Program-made: the position numbers and the translations under genes | Shown here: positions 11,592 through 23,131 of the stretch, one piece after another | Numbering within the stretch: the stretch's first letter is position 1 | How the letters are laid out: every line of letters starts with the position of its first letter | Notes under the pieces: model-generated | The model's database searches: none | The model's input: only the letters and a program-made list of their open reading frames with translations | What the model was told of the DNA's origin: nothing | Assembly: GCA_023231475.1 (NCBI GenBank) | Contig: JALJEE010001316.1 | Coordinates: 1 to 29,121, forward strand | Direction: 5' to 3' | Source of the DNA: Seison nebaliae | Taxonomy: Eukaryota > Rotifera > Pararotatoria > Seisonacea > Seisonidae | DNA length: 29,121 nt

Positions 11592-11680
11592 TGTGTATTT
11601 GTGTGTGTGTGTGTGTGTGCGCATTTATATGTGTTTGTGTGCGTGTGTGTGTGTGTTTGTGTGTGTGTTTATGTGTGTAT
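11592..11680. repeat. TG/CA-rich microsatellite
   Basis: Imperfect (TG)n tract on the plus strand, interrupted by TT, GC and TATA units. The minus-strand ORF spanning it translates to alternating Thr-His, which is a repeat artefact and not a protein. Confidence 0.9.
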
Positions 11681-11721
11681 GGAGTCGAATAGATAAGAGA
11701 ATCGAATGGAAGAGAATCCAA

Positions 11722-14686
11722 TGGACCAACGTAATTCCTCGAAAGATATTAGTTAGAAATTAGATTCATAAGAAATGAGGAAAATCGATAAATTTTCATG
11801 AACATAATTTTTTTCTCATTCTGAAATCTTTTGTTGGAATCGACATATAATGGGAAAGGAAATGTTAAGAAACGATTTGAATAATCCTTTTCTCAGATGG
11901 TATTGATTCTAGGAACTATTAAGTGTAATATTCAACCAGAACATATATGGACATGAAGTGAAACAAATGATAGAACATTTTATAATTATCTCAAATTGAC
12001 GTCAATTTTGTTAGCGACATATACCGGTGCAAATAGTCGGCATGCGTGACTGACTGACGGTAATTTCCTGTGGAATAAAGAGAACTTTATGCAATTTACA
12101 CACTTATACGTGAATTGATCGGTGAAGTGAATTTTAATCGTTCGGAAACTTTTTATGAGTTGCGTTTCATTACATAAAAAACACCAAATCACAGACAAGT
12201 TACTTATCACGCCACATCTGGTATGGGTCTCACAGTTCCGTCTCAAGAATATTCCACATCATTCTGTGAATGATTATGGTGAAGAATGACATGATTAGCA
12301 AGAGGATATGAATTGCTTTTATGTAAGTAATTTACTAGCTTGCCAGTTAACTAACTAACATAGTATGAAATGACTACAAATGAAATTTATCCTTCGAACT
12401 TTATTAACTTTCACTTGTTAAAACAAGGATGGCAAATGAGAAGAGAAATATTATTTTCACTTATTTCACAACATCTTCATTCTTCTTCTATCTGTTTCCA
12501 TTTAAGGGATTTGCACAACAACTGCATCACGAATTTTTGAACTTGTAAACTGTTAGCATTTATTGATTACTATTGTATTAACAACATGAGCATATTAACA
12601 ACATGAGGATATTATTAAGCATCCTCATTAAAACGAATGCTTATGTTTCCATTGTGCGATCCGTCGTCATTGTATGATTTGTAAGTGATTTTGTTTGTAT
12701 AAGATTTACACATCCGCAGCATTAATGATGAGAGACGGAAGTATTCCTCACTTCACTTCTAGGTGAATCATGTGAAGATAGGAAGTATTATGCAATAATT
12801 AACAGATCACAAACAAATTTTGAAAAATAAATTAAAAATGTTTCATAAATAAGAAAGAAGAATGGGAAACATTCTTATAAAACCACTACTCCTCTTCAAT
12901 GAATCGATCGATCGGAGAAAATTTTCATATAATTCAAATAAACATTTAAAAAGACTCTCACACATACACATTTACATACATATAATTCATATATATATAT
13001 ACATATATAAAACACCTCTCTTAATGCACCATTATTGACGATAGCCACATTCCATTCGAGGCGTGACTGTTGCATTTTCTCTACCATTTAATATGTCTAT
13101 AAATCAAAAATTCCTCTTTTGAAAAGCGGAAATGTTACCACACATCATTTATGCACATCAATAAGCAGCAATTTAAAATTGGGAAACTTAACGTGAATCT
13201 CTCATGAATTCATTCCAACAACCATATTACAGCCATCGTCCTAATGATGTAACATTAGAAAGATTTACAAGAGAATTAGAATAAATGTCGATAAGATAAA
13301 TATTTTACGAATCGATATAACATCCACCAATAAACGAAAGTATCATATTAGTGAAAGAATTTATTAGAAATTTTTTTAATGTAAAGAGAAATATGGAATT
13401 ACTTACTATTTGTTAACTTTTCCTTTTATATCTATATGTCTCTGTAATTGAGACATGCGTTCAACATTTATAGTTTTACTAAAAGTAAAATTATGGTCAT
13501 TTAGTCAGCAAATCCAAATGAAGATCCATCTATGAATATTAATGAGATACGGTGGGAGATGAATGAACATCATTAACATTAAACGAATATTCGTCACACG
13601 TAAATATTAATCATCTTCGAAAAACAAGACATATCGACAAAAGAGAACTCACTAAAGTTACAAGTCATTTTTAAAATGATTTGACGAATTTGTGAGAGTA
13701 TATTTGCTCGTCGTGAATTCCATCATCATATTCCATTTGTGTTATTGATAAGAAAAATGGCAAGTCTGAGAAAAGAGTATATTCGAGAAAGTAATTTCAT
13801 TAGGAAGATATTTCCTTTATTTGCTCAATGTGTCTTCGTGTTATCCGGTATTGCTTCAATAATTGAGTAATTAGAGAATGTGGCAGGACATCTATTGAGA
13901 TCATCTATTCAATAAACACAATTCGCTATAATATTATTGTGGTAACAAGTTCGAACAATCGGATGGATGACGAGTATAGAAAGATCAAGCTAAAGACACA
14001 TATTTGATAGAACGATCAGTCGATGTGGAATGGTGTTAACAGGAAGTGAAAATTGGATGATGAGACGGAAGAATGACGACTTACTACCATCTCATTACAG
14101 ATATTCATCTTGCTGATGACGAATTCCTTCTTTCCTCTCCTGAACATTTTATCTAATTTCACGTTTTTCCCATCTCCTCTCCCTCCAAGAAAGAGACTCT
14201 CACGTCTTATGTTAGGCGATCAAGTTTAAGGCAAACATTTATATTGTCACTAACATGGATGACAAAATTAAATTAAATCATCAGATCCACTAACACTACG
14301 AACAAGGACTATAACCGAATTATTTATTTGAATATTTTATGTTTAATTTGGTTATTTATATAATATCCCTTAAAATTTTAATAAATAACAAAATATCTAA
14401 ATGATGTTTTACAAGAAATCCATTCGAATTTGTTCTCCCTTCAGTAACTTCTCGCGGTTCTATTAATAATATGTTGTAGTGTCGAAACGAAGACTCTTTA
14501 CATAATCGTAGAAATAGAGAATTTCTACTTTTCCATCAGATGGAATATGGAAGAAAGATCGATAACAATCAATTTTTCTTCCTTACATGTTTTTTCATCA
14601 TCAATGATTCTTCCGAAAAAAAGAAACTTTACAAAAACAAACGATGTGATGCAGTTGATTTAGTTCCTTAATTCGTTAAAGTTTGC
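11722..14686. other. Gene-poor spacer with isolated exon-like signals
   Basis: No complete gene found. On the minus strand a strong acceptor (TTCTCTTTATTCCACAG) would start an exon at 12067, and all three frames stay open there for about 18-27 codons, so the frame cannot be chosen. A short direct repeat, TATTAACAACATGAG followed by C or G, occurs twice at about 12577-12610. The rest is AT-rich with short ORFs only. Confidence 0.3.
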
Positions 14687-14899
14687 GTGAAATCTGCAAT
14701 AAACATCAATCGGTCGTCGTCGTCGTCGTCGTCGACATCGCAACAAAAAAAGAGAAATATTTATTCTCCTACCAAACGGAAGACTGGTGAAGACTGTTGT
14801 ATATTATTTGATAGTCATTATTTGGGCTGTTTATATTGTTTCGAAAGTAACGGAAGCCCAATTGGGTATGGTAGTATCGATCTATATTGTTTCGTTTGA
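14687..14899 (+). CDS. Hypothetical Ser-rich ORF, possible exon
   Basis: About 70 codons open on the plus strand, starting at a GTG rather than an ATG, so if real it is an internal or terminal exon. It contains a perfect (TCG)7 at 14714-14734 read as a Ser run, followed by a basic stretch (SQQKKRNIYSPTKRKT) and a Cys/Tyr-rich end. Trinucleotide runs in frame also occur inside the VPS50 gene here (Asn run), so the composition fits local coding style. No domain recognised. A minus-strand ORF (14769-15053) overlaps and looks less protein-like. Confidence 0.27.
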   Translation: MKSAININRSSSSSSSTSQQKKRNIYSPTKRKTGEDCCILFDSHYLGCLYCFESNGSPIGYGSIDLYCFV

Positions 14900-15576
14900 T
14901 GTGAATTTGGATACATAATAAAATCGATAAAATTAGAGAGGTAAAGCCACACGGAAGATTCATGGTCGAAAAAAAGAAAGAATTATAATTGATTAATGGG
15001 GAGTGTATAATGTATTCTCTTTCATCATTTTTGGATTGTGCACTCCAAGCCATATGTGCAACAATTTCAATATCTTACTGTGCATTCATTAAATTATAAA
15101 TTGAACTGTTTATAGATGACAATTACTTTTCCTTCGGAATATTTAGTAAAAAACGAGAGATAAAATAAAAAAATAAGAGGTAACATTAAAAAACATTTTA
15201 TATCTCGAAATGACGAGAGATTCATATGGATTTAAGTGGCACTGAAAAGAAGCATTGGATGAAACAATAATAAAGAGATTAATTGAGAAATGGAAAATCT
15301 CAATGAATTATATCGATACAAAAGGAGAAAAATATAGAATCTATTTCCTTGTAATCGGGTAAGCAATAAATCTAAACATCATGTATGCAGGTCGTTTGAT
15401 GTATGCAAATATTAAGTGTATAATATTGGATAATGATCTATGGTGTCTCCAAGAAAGTAAACGAGAAAGAAATGATTAGATCTTCCGCCTCTCCTCAACT
15501 CGAATTCAATCGAATTAAACTTTACCGGAAGATGATTTGACGATAATTTCCGATTCGATCATCATCATTAACATCA
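14900..15576. other. AT-rich spacer, nothing recognised
   Basis: No ORF with protein-like composition apart from the tail of the minus-strand ORF overlapping the Ser-rich ORF. No repeat or RNA gene seen. Confidence 0.3.
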
Positions 15577-15838
15577 TCATTCTTCAAGTGCCATTGCGTG
15601 ATGATGACATTTTAGAGATGGAAAGGAAATATTGGGTATGATGAGGACAATTCTCGAGTTATGACGTGTCAAATGGATGTGAATGAGCAACATTTCTTTA
15701 TTCGATTTTCGATGATCAATAAAATTCTTCTTCTTCGAATCAATCAGTTCAAGTAAAGAAGAAGGTTCATTCGCAGGCAATGAATGAATGATTGTTGATG
15801 AATTTGAAATGAATAAAGGAAGAAATTTATTCAGTCGT
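15577..15838 (-). CDS. Hypothetical ORF, possible exon
   Basis: About 86 codons open on the minus strand, without an initiating ATG at its upstream end. Composition is protein-like: LPANEPSSLLELIDSKKKNF, then a basic, His-containing segment. The stop (TGA) is at 15577-15579. No domain recognised and no clear acceptor at the upstream boundary. The length is near what chance allows for AT-rich sequence of this size, so this is a weak call. Confidence 0.28.
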
Positions 15839-17130
15839 CAACCCAACAAAATGGAGGAATACTCGAAATTTGTCATAATTGATACCTTTACTTTTTGGAG
15901 GAGGTAAGAAGATGGTGATGAGTGTCTTGCACAAAATACTAATAATTCTTTTGTTCATCAAATTCTTTGTATTTCATTATGTCTGTGCCATAGTTAAATG
16001 ATAAATGAGTGTGGTCTGGGAAACAGCCGGAATGAAGCCCTATTCAACTCGAAAGCAAGAGATGTTTTCTGAGAGTATCATAAACAGATGAGATGCCGGA
16101 AATTAATTAGACGATCACGCACTTGTCCCAAACATAAGTGACGACTCCCCACAACTCACTTACAATTAAGGAGAACAAGAATTTTCTTTATTATTAAATT
16201 CATCTACCGATAATGATGAAGGAAATCGATCTGCATATCCATTTCCATCTAATACGATCCATCTATCCCATATTTATCATCCTCGAAACAGCGTATGGTA
16301 AACAGATCGTATAAACGAGAAAAATATTTGAACTAAAACATCGACGAAAATTGGAATCGGATTCTAAGTGAAAATCTGTTTATCATGTAATTCGATCAGT
16401 AGATCGAAAAATATTTGAACGCCATCTTCCATCAACTTCTTTATTCTCATCCATTTAAATGGACAATGTCATTCAATAGGTGACATCGATCATTGTCGAT
16501 CTTACCTCTCGAACGTTGTCGAATTTTCATTAGTGTGAAGTGGTCGGTTCGACCAGTGTGTACTCTCTGAACGAACTTGAAAGTACAAATTTTGTTCATT
16601 TGTTTTCAGTGGAGAGAAGAATGAGTAAATGACAAGAAGTTCGAGAAATTTTTCACGCAAATTGGACAGATGAAGAAAATCTTTTCTTCATCCATCTAAT
16701 ATTGATATTCAGATATTCATCTAATAGGAACGTTAATGAACAATAAGATTTGACTTATCTCCTCCATTTTCACTGTTATCTACATCTCCCATCGATAATT
16801 GATGACATTAGAATATTTTCTTCATTTCTAGTTAAATTCCTCGTTAATTTAACAAATAAAATTTTTTGTTCTTCCGTCTTATTTTCTACGTACAATCTCC
16901 CAAATAGCATCCTGAACGTCTTTCTCATAAATTCGTTAACTAATTGGAAATCTTTTTAAAAAAAACTTGAGTATTTTTAGTAGAAGAATAAAAGAAAGTT
17001 TTAAAATCAAAAATTTCTTATAAAATTGTAGTTTCCGTTCACTCCTTTCAACTTTTTCTTTTTTCGTATTAGTTTAGTTTAGGTCGTTTCATTTTTTTGT
17101 CTTGCCTTCATCAAACCTTTCCATGTCCAA
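15839..17130. other. Spacer upstream of the small basic-protein gene
   Basis: No supportable gene. Two short plus-strand ORFs at 15998-16063 and 16088-16141 join in phase across a 24-nt GT-AG segment, but this is probably chance. An ORF at 16750-16959 is low-complexity. The promoter of the plus-strand gene starting at 17131 should lie in the 3' part. Confidence 0.3.
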
Positions 17131-17853
17131 ATGAATAGAAATAATGAACGTTACCTTTTTCATTCTATTCAAATTAATAATATTCAATTTGACACTGAAC
17201 TTAAACAGATAAAAAGAAAGTTTCTGGAAACACAGTAGCACCACCCGGTTCAGCTCAAGTTAGTATTATTTTTAGTCAGAAAATCCCTAAACATCTATAA
17301 CTGAGTAGCGCGACCAAAAAAAGTTGATGTATTCGAAAATTATAAGGAAAAAATTTATTACACTGAATTTTTGTAATTTCAACTTTTTTTTCTATTTTTT
17401 TTTATAATTGGAAACTTTCTGAATTCTTCAAATTTTTCTTTAAATTTTGTCGATGTGAATAATTTTTATTAAAATTTTGTGGATGTTTTTTCCCAACGAA
17501 CTGATATTCCTTCTAGACTGAACGTCCACAGAAAAAAAAGAAATTGAAGACTATGAAAACTTTCTTCCGTGTTAGATAATTGCATCAAAAATATATCATA
17601 TTAAATAAATGTTGTACAGTCACATAGGAAAACTTTGACACCGTCTCCGAGCATGCAAAGACTGATGTCGACGGATCACGTTAAGCAGTTTAAACCAGAA
17701 GTCTGGCCGAAATGGTCGAGAATTAATGCATTGCCAGCGACGAAGAAAGATCCATCAACAAAGAAAGTTGCAGTACTGACATCAAACAATTTCAAAGGTT
17801 CGATGAAACGAAAGGAGATCAAACCAAAATCAATCAAAACGAAAAGTTCTTGA
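17131..17853 (+). CDS. Small, highly basic protein of unknown function
   Basis: Four coding exons joined by GT-AG introns with matching phases: 17131-17149, 17209-17258, 17517-17570 and 17620-17853. The product is 118 aa and the introns are 59, 258 and 49 nt. The last exon alone has 77 open codons with protein-like composition (VKQFKPEVWPKWSRINALPA). The protein is Lys/Arg-rich throughout, with a KKKKLK cluster near residue 30 and a KIKPKS-type basic C-terminus. There is no signal peptide or membrane segment. Such a charge suggests a nucleic-acid-binding, ribosomal/nucleolar or axonemal role, but I do not recognise the family. Two AATAAA hexamers lie just downstream. The start at 17131 is the least certain part, because the first exon encodes only six full codons. 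It converges with VPS50. Confidence 0.52.
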
Positions 17854-17881
17854 ATGGAGTTATGAATAATGGAACGTTTAG

Positions 17882-17896
17882 AATAAATAGAATAAA
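17882..17896 (+). terminator. Poly(A) signals of the small basic-protein gene
   Basis: Two AATAAA hexamers (17882-17887 and 17891-17896), about 30-40 bases past the TGA of the small basic-protein gene. They are positioned as expected for its polyadenylation and lie before the VPS50 stop codon on the other strand. Confidence 0.45.
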
Positions 17897-17973
17897 CGAG
17901 AAATACGTAAATAGATAATCGACTAGAAGTTTAAATGGAAATAGTAATTTGATTTAGTAGATGTGGAAGTGGA

Positions 17974-20900
17974 TTATCGTCGATCATTCTCAGACGATTT
18001 GTTAAAAGCGGAATTAACATTCAATAAAGTTTTCTTTAAGGACGTTGTTGAGGTTTTGTAGATTTCTGTGAAATTCTTGACGGATATCGAAGGACTGGAT
18101 GGCGGATGTATATTCGTCTCACTAATCGATGATGATGACGTTGACGAAGAGGTGACAGAATCATTGTCGATTTTCGTTTCGCTCAAATCGAACGGAATAA
18201 CATTATTGTTATTGTTGTTGTTGTTGTTGTTGTTTGGGATGAATTGTTTATCGGATGAAATTAATTTTAATAAATGTTGTCGTGATTGCTTACTGACATG
18301 TGGCATGATGGAAATGAGTGAGATTAATTGTGAATCGGAAAAGAATCTTTTGAAATTCGAATTGGTTAACCATTCCGTTAATTCGGGCATTGGATAATAA
18401 TAGATCTTGATGTACATATCAACCAAATCGAAATATGGAATCGGTTTCAATGATGTTATTGAGATGAGAGCATTGTTCAAATATTGGAAATCGATTTGGA
18501 GCAACGCCCGTCCTTCTCCAGTGCATGAACGTATTTGTGAATAATGTTGAATTAACATTCTCGACAATGTAAAGAGAAGAGTATACATGAGAAATTGTTT
18601 CTTTTCTTCGTTAACATGAACGACTGTCTGATTAATGAATGCAATAACATCAATCAATCGTTTAACGTCGTTGATGATCTTGTCGATATAGTTATTATGA
18701 TTCGATTCGATTTCTTTCATATCCCAACGAATCGATTGGAATTGTTTCGCAATCTTCCCGTATTCTAAACAAGACACTAAACCTGGTTTATCGGGTGCGG
18801 AAATGTATCTCGTCAATTCGGCCAATGTTAATCGACTCATATCTTCTGCTTCTTTCGTTGTCGATGAGTAGAATTGGAGGAATGTCGAAGTTCGTTCAGA
18901 TAACGATTGAAATTGAGGAATTAATGAATTGAAAACAGAAGCGAGAAATACTCTAAAAAAGAAGAATGGTTAATGTTTCAATAAAAATCAAATTAACAAT
19001 GATTCCGTTCCAACAATTCTATGAGAGAGATTCGATCCCGATTCTCTCATATTCAACACAACGCCTTGATTCATCTTCGCCATATACATCTTTACAATTT
19101 TTAAAATTATCCAATTTCAGTTATTTTAGTTAATTAAAAGAGGAAAAAAGAGAACTTGAATATTTAAATTTAACTGAATAAAATTCATTTCAATTCTCTT
19201 AATTGTTGATCTGATTCGATACCATGTGTCGTTGCTCATGATGTCGAATTGATGGAAATCGCTCATTGCTAAAGTGTCAGTCTATGAGAAATAGATAAAT
19301 TATAATTAAAAATCGAAAAATTTAATGAACCATAATATATCGTATGAAGAATGAATAAACGGTAAAATAATAATAATCGTACAATTGACAGATACAAACG
19401 ATGACATCGAATGATATATCGGTGAAAACGGTTGCCACTTGTAAATAAGTGCCAATTAGTCGAATCAGATTAAGAGTTGTATTAGTAACAATGATATTAT
19501 CATTATCTTTCGTATTAGTCGAAGAATTGATTCTCGAATCTCGAAATTGAATAGATCGACATCTCTCATCCTCTTTGGGATGAATGGATAAATCTGATAC
19601 ATTATCCTCATTTGACGATAACGAAAATGATGATGATGATGAAGATGACGTACTATCTATTGATGATTGCTCATCATTATCATTCATATCATTCTCTCCA
19701 TCATCCATATTATCGAATGGATTTGTTGATTGTTCCACACTGCTCGACTTCTTCAATGAAATGAATAATTTGTTGGAGAATGGCGAGAACGAATAAAAAA
19801 TTCTCCAACTACTTTCCACATTTGTCAACTTCTTTTTATATCTTTTCAAAATTTTCTTGATATAACGATTGTCATTGATGAATAATAAATGAGAATTATC
19901 ATCGTCTTCGAATTGGTTGGGGAAGTGTTTTCGGAAGAAATATAAAAAATGGATTTCTTCACCGGTCTGATGGTGAGATCTGGAAATTTCATGTAATCGT
20001 TTAAACTCTTTCAAATCGTAAATGGTGAAATGTTCGTGAAGTGGACATTGTTGCCAGAAATCATTCTCTAGAAACATCTTCAACTCATCCAATCTCATTT
20101 GATGATAATGTTTGAAGAAAGAGATACTATATTTCTTCACGATTCCTTTCAATTCCCTCAATAACGGAATGACTTCATTAAAATCGAAATGTCGTTGAAT
20201 GACGGTGAATGAGAGATGGAGTTTATTGAAAAGTTGAATGAACAAAATGAATTGTTCTGCTGTGAATTGAAGGAAATAAGCAGCGGAAGTGGAAATGAAG
20301 AATCTCGTGATAAAATTTATTGTTTCTGTCAACATTCTTAAAATGACTCGTTTCAATAATTCTTCAATTCTTCCAAAATCAGTCGGATCGATATTAATTG
20401 ATGATTTCAAATCGAGTTGTTTGGAGAACCAAATTGATATGAAAAAACTTTCATATAAAACTTTGTGAGAACGATCACCAATATTTAGGAGACAATTCAA
20501 ATAGTCATTGATTGATAATTGTCGAATAATTTCATCTAAATCATCCTTCTTATTCGAAAATAATTCATTCGTTGACACTCGAAATGAATTAATGAAAAGT
20601 AATGGTAGATCTTCTAATAACCGACAAATCTTTCCCAATCGATAATATGACGTGACAATAAATGAAAAATAATGGAAATCTAAACAATCGTTCATGGATT
20701 GTTGAAAAAAGATCTCCTTCACTTTCACACATAATCTCTCTTCTAAAAATTCAAATTTCTCCTCAATTCTCTTCAATAATTGATGAACAAGAAAATATTC
20801 TTTCAACTTCTCACATTCATTCTTCAGTTCTCCTAATTCATCAATGGCCATCGGATAAAATTCCTTTTCTATCAATCGATCAACATTCTCCAAACGATGA

Positions 20901-21332
20901 TGAACTTGTCGAAATTTACGTAGAATTTCCACAATTTTCAAAATTCTATTTTTCTTCCGAAATTTATTGACAAGGGAAAAAACGGAGAGAACTAATGATT
21001 CATCCGTTTCTCTCAACGTCTGACGAGTTAATGAACACGAATGGAAATTATGTCGTAAACATTCTTCGATTTGTCCAACCACCGTCAGATGATTATAGAA
21101 ATCGCCCATTCTACTGCGAATTGCTTCCATCAACTCATCATTCAACTTTATGAAATAATTATCGAGATAATTCTTCAGAAATCTGTAAGGAAACTTTAAT
21201 TCTTTCTTCTTTTAATTGCGATAAACGATCCTCCAAGTTCTCCACATTAACACATTTCCTCTCGTTGTCACAGAGTGCAGACAATTCTTTCAAAATTTCC
21301 TTATTCTTCTCATCTTCTCCCCGTCCAGTCAT
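17974..21332 (-). CDS. VPS50: VPS50 / syndetin, EARP complex subunit
   Basis: VPS50 is the subunit that distinguishes the EARP (GARPII) tethering complex from GARP; with VPS51-53 it promotes recycling from endosomes. My model has coding exons 21332-21195, 21172-19331, 19281-19156, 19089-18998 and 18952-17974, about 1058 aa (human about 960). Conserved blocks include LEDRLSQLKEERIKV near the N-terminus, RLDELKMFLENDFWQQCP, TNTTLNLIRLIGTYLQ with QLYDYYYFTVYSFF, HRIVGTESLVFLA, and the C-terminal block DMKEIESNHNNYID...EGRALLQIDFQYL. Extra length comes from a Ser/Asp-rich linker in the large exon and a C-terminal Asn run encoded at about 18202-18235. Introns 2-4 are canonical (49, 66, 45 nt). The first is only 22 nt and uncertain. 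The ATG at 21332 is the first in frame, but a further 5' exon is possible (about 21490-21540, followed by GTAAGT). Confidence 0.9.
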
Positions 21333-21404
21333 TGTCACGTGCACTGCAAATTCCAATTGACAATCTCCATATAATGTGTTTTTCTTCAATTCTCTTTCAG
21401 CCAA

Positions 21405-23131
21405 ATAATCAGATGGAGAAAAGTTGTGTCAAAGTTTTGTAGAATGAGAAAAAAATTTCTTTTCCAATTTCCCGTAAGTTTATCCAAACTTACTGATAAT
21501 GCTCATCGAGACATCTGCTCCATTAGTTCTTCTAAATAATCTCTCTAAAAATACGTTATTTAATTTGTACGATTGTAGGTAATTATCCAGGATATGTTTT
21601 CGGTAAAATTTTTAGTACAAAATATAAAATGTTAATTGTTTTTAATTACATGATCCTAATATTTGTTCAATAGATAAATGATTTTAATTTTTATGATTAT
21701 AACTTCTTAAATGCCACCTTTCTGATAAAAAATTAGGTTAAATTATCAACTTAGAAAACTAGGACACAATCACACAGATAAAACTTTCTAATTTTTTTTA
21801 GAAAAAAGACATGTACAGAGACATAAAACGGAAAAAATGTAATCATTGTTATGGAGTTAAAGAAAAAAAGACACGATGCGTGAATAGAAACAAAAATTGA
21901 ACGTGTTACAAAGTTATAGATGTTCAAGTAATGGATGTAATAAACAACTAACAAGAAATTGTAAGTAAGGATTTGGGTCAGATAAACGCTGTCGTAGAAA
22001 CTAATGCGTAATAATCAAGAATGGATTTGACGATATGAATTTATATGAAAATAAGAAAAGATTAGTTTAGGAAGTCATGAGAAAAGCATAGAAAATGGTT
22101 CAAAGGAACATTTGCAGAAGTATTCGAAATGAAGGTTATCAAGATGAAAATGCAAAATTATACTCCAATTAAGAAGATTCAAATCGTGAAAGATCTTATC
22201 GAATATCACAATGTTAAAATGAGGAAAGAATACACTTTGACGGCGGCAATAAGAAAGAAGCAAGATCTATTTTCATTTCAACAGGTTAATGTATGGAAGC
22301 ATCTGAAAGAAGCACAACATATTTATTTCGATGGAAAATTTTCTACATGTACGAAGTTATTTCAACATCCTCAGAAATTCCTATTCTATGCAATGTTATC
22401 CAACAAAACTACAAATACTTACATAAATTTATTCAGTTTTTTTTAAAGAATGATGTCAAAATGAAACCTCAAACTGCCATCCAGCCGTATCTAAGTCCAA
22501 ACTTCAAACAATCTCGGTGATAAATTGATAAATGGAATGATAGTTGATTATAAGCAATTCGTCGACAATATTAGTCTCATCTCTTTATAACACGTGATAG
22601 AAAATTCTAGAAATGCGACACGGATCCGTAATCCGTAGAAATATGTCCCGAAAAATTTAATTGAAAAATTGGCAAAACTTACGTTGGCTTCAATAGTTTC
22701 CATTATGAACGATTAATCTGAAATTTACCAGAGACCAACAATATATCGGAAATAAATCATAATGATTCTACCTCAGAACGAAGAATACCTCAGAACGTTA
22801 ACGTTAATAAGTTATATTAAGGTTAAAACGTAACTAAAAAATTCTAAAAACTCAATTCTGTGAGTTGTTTATGACCATGTATATTCAGTATATGTCTCTC
22901 ATTTGTTACAGTCGAATGAATAAAATATTATCAAGTGTATAAAAATATATTAAATAATGTAGGAAGAGTTACTGATTAAATTAAGAACTATTAAGCGCTT
23001 TAGCTAAATATTTGCAATAAAATTAAATTTCGAATAAGAACAAAATTTATTGTTCGTTGATTATCCCAGGTTACCAACGAAACGTTAAAATAATTAAATT
23101 TTGACAAATTTTAGAAGTTTTTTTAAGAGAT
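21405..23131. other. Spacer between the divergent VPS50 and RSPH10B genes
   Basis: Shared upstream region of two divergently transcribed genes. A minus-strand exon-like segment at about 21490-21540, with acceptor TTTTTAG and a consensus donor GTAAGT, may be a VPS50 5' exon. A plus-strand ORF (22129-22446) is listed separately. A short direct repeat TACCTCAGAACG occurs twice at about 22770-22799. Otherwise AT-rich with nothing recognised. Confidence 0.3.
22129..22446 (+). CDS. Hypothetical ORF, basic, possible mobile-element remnant
   Basis: 105 codons from ATG to TAA. The first 70 residues are basic and protein-like (YTPIKKIQIVKDLIEYHNVK, then LTAAIRKKQDLFSFQQVNVW), loosely reminiscent of the helix-turn-helix front of a transposase. 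The end (LFSFF) is low-complexity. A second plus-strand frame (22293-22520) overlaps and also reads plausibly, so a splice or frameshift may separate the two. A donor-like GTTAAT follows FQQ. I cannot assign a family. Confidence 0.27.
   Translation: MKVIKMKMQNYTPIKKIQIVKDLIEYHNVKMRKEYTLTAAIRKKQDLFSFQQVNVWKHLKEAQHIYFDGKFSTCTKLFQHPQKFLFYAMLSNKTTNTYINLFSFF

Noticed and set aside
11539-11721. Minus-strand 60-codon ORF rich in Thr-His.
   Set aside because: Translation of the TG/CA microsatellite.
13897-13911. TGAGATCA stretch resembling the bantam miRNA seed.
   Set aside because: Only the seed matches and no precursor hairpin can be drawn.
18068-18397. Plus-strand 109-codon ORF with a Leu run.
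   Set aside because: Antisense shadow of the VPS50 last exon; the Leu run is the complement of the Asn run.
18953-18997. Apparent non-canonical splice boundary or frameshift between VPS50 exons 4 and 5 (at TESL/VFLA).
   Set aside because: On recounting, the exon ends ...TCA TT and the intron begins GTTAAT, so phase 2 plus A restores Leu-Val-Phe with a normal 45-nt GT-AG intron.
20662-20970. Plus-strand 102-codon ORF.
   Set aside because: Antisense shadow of the large VPS50 exon.
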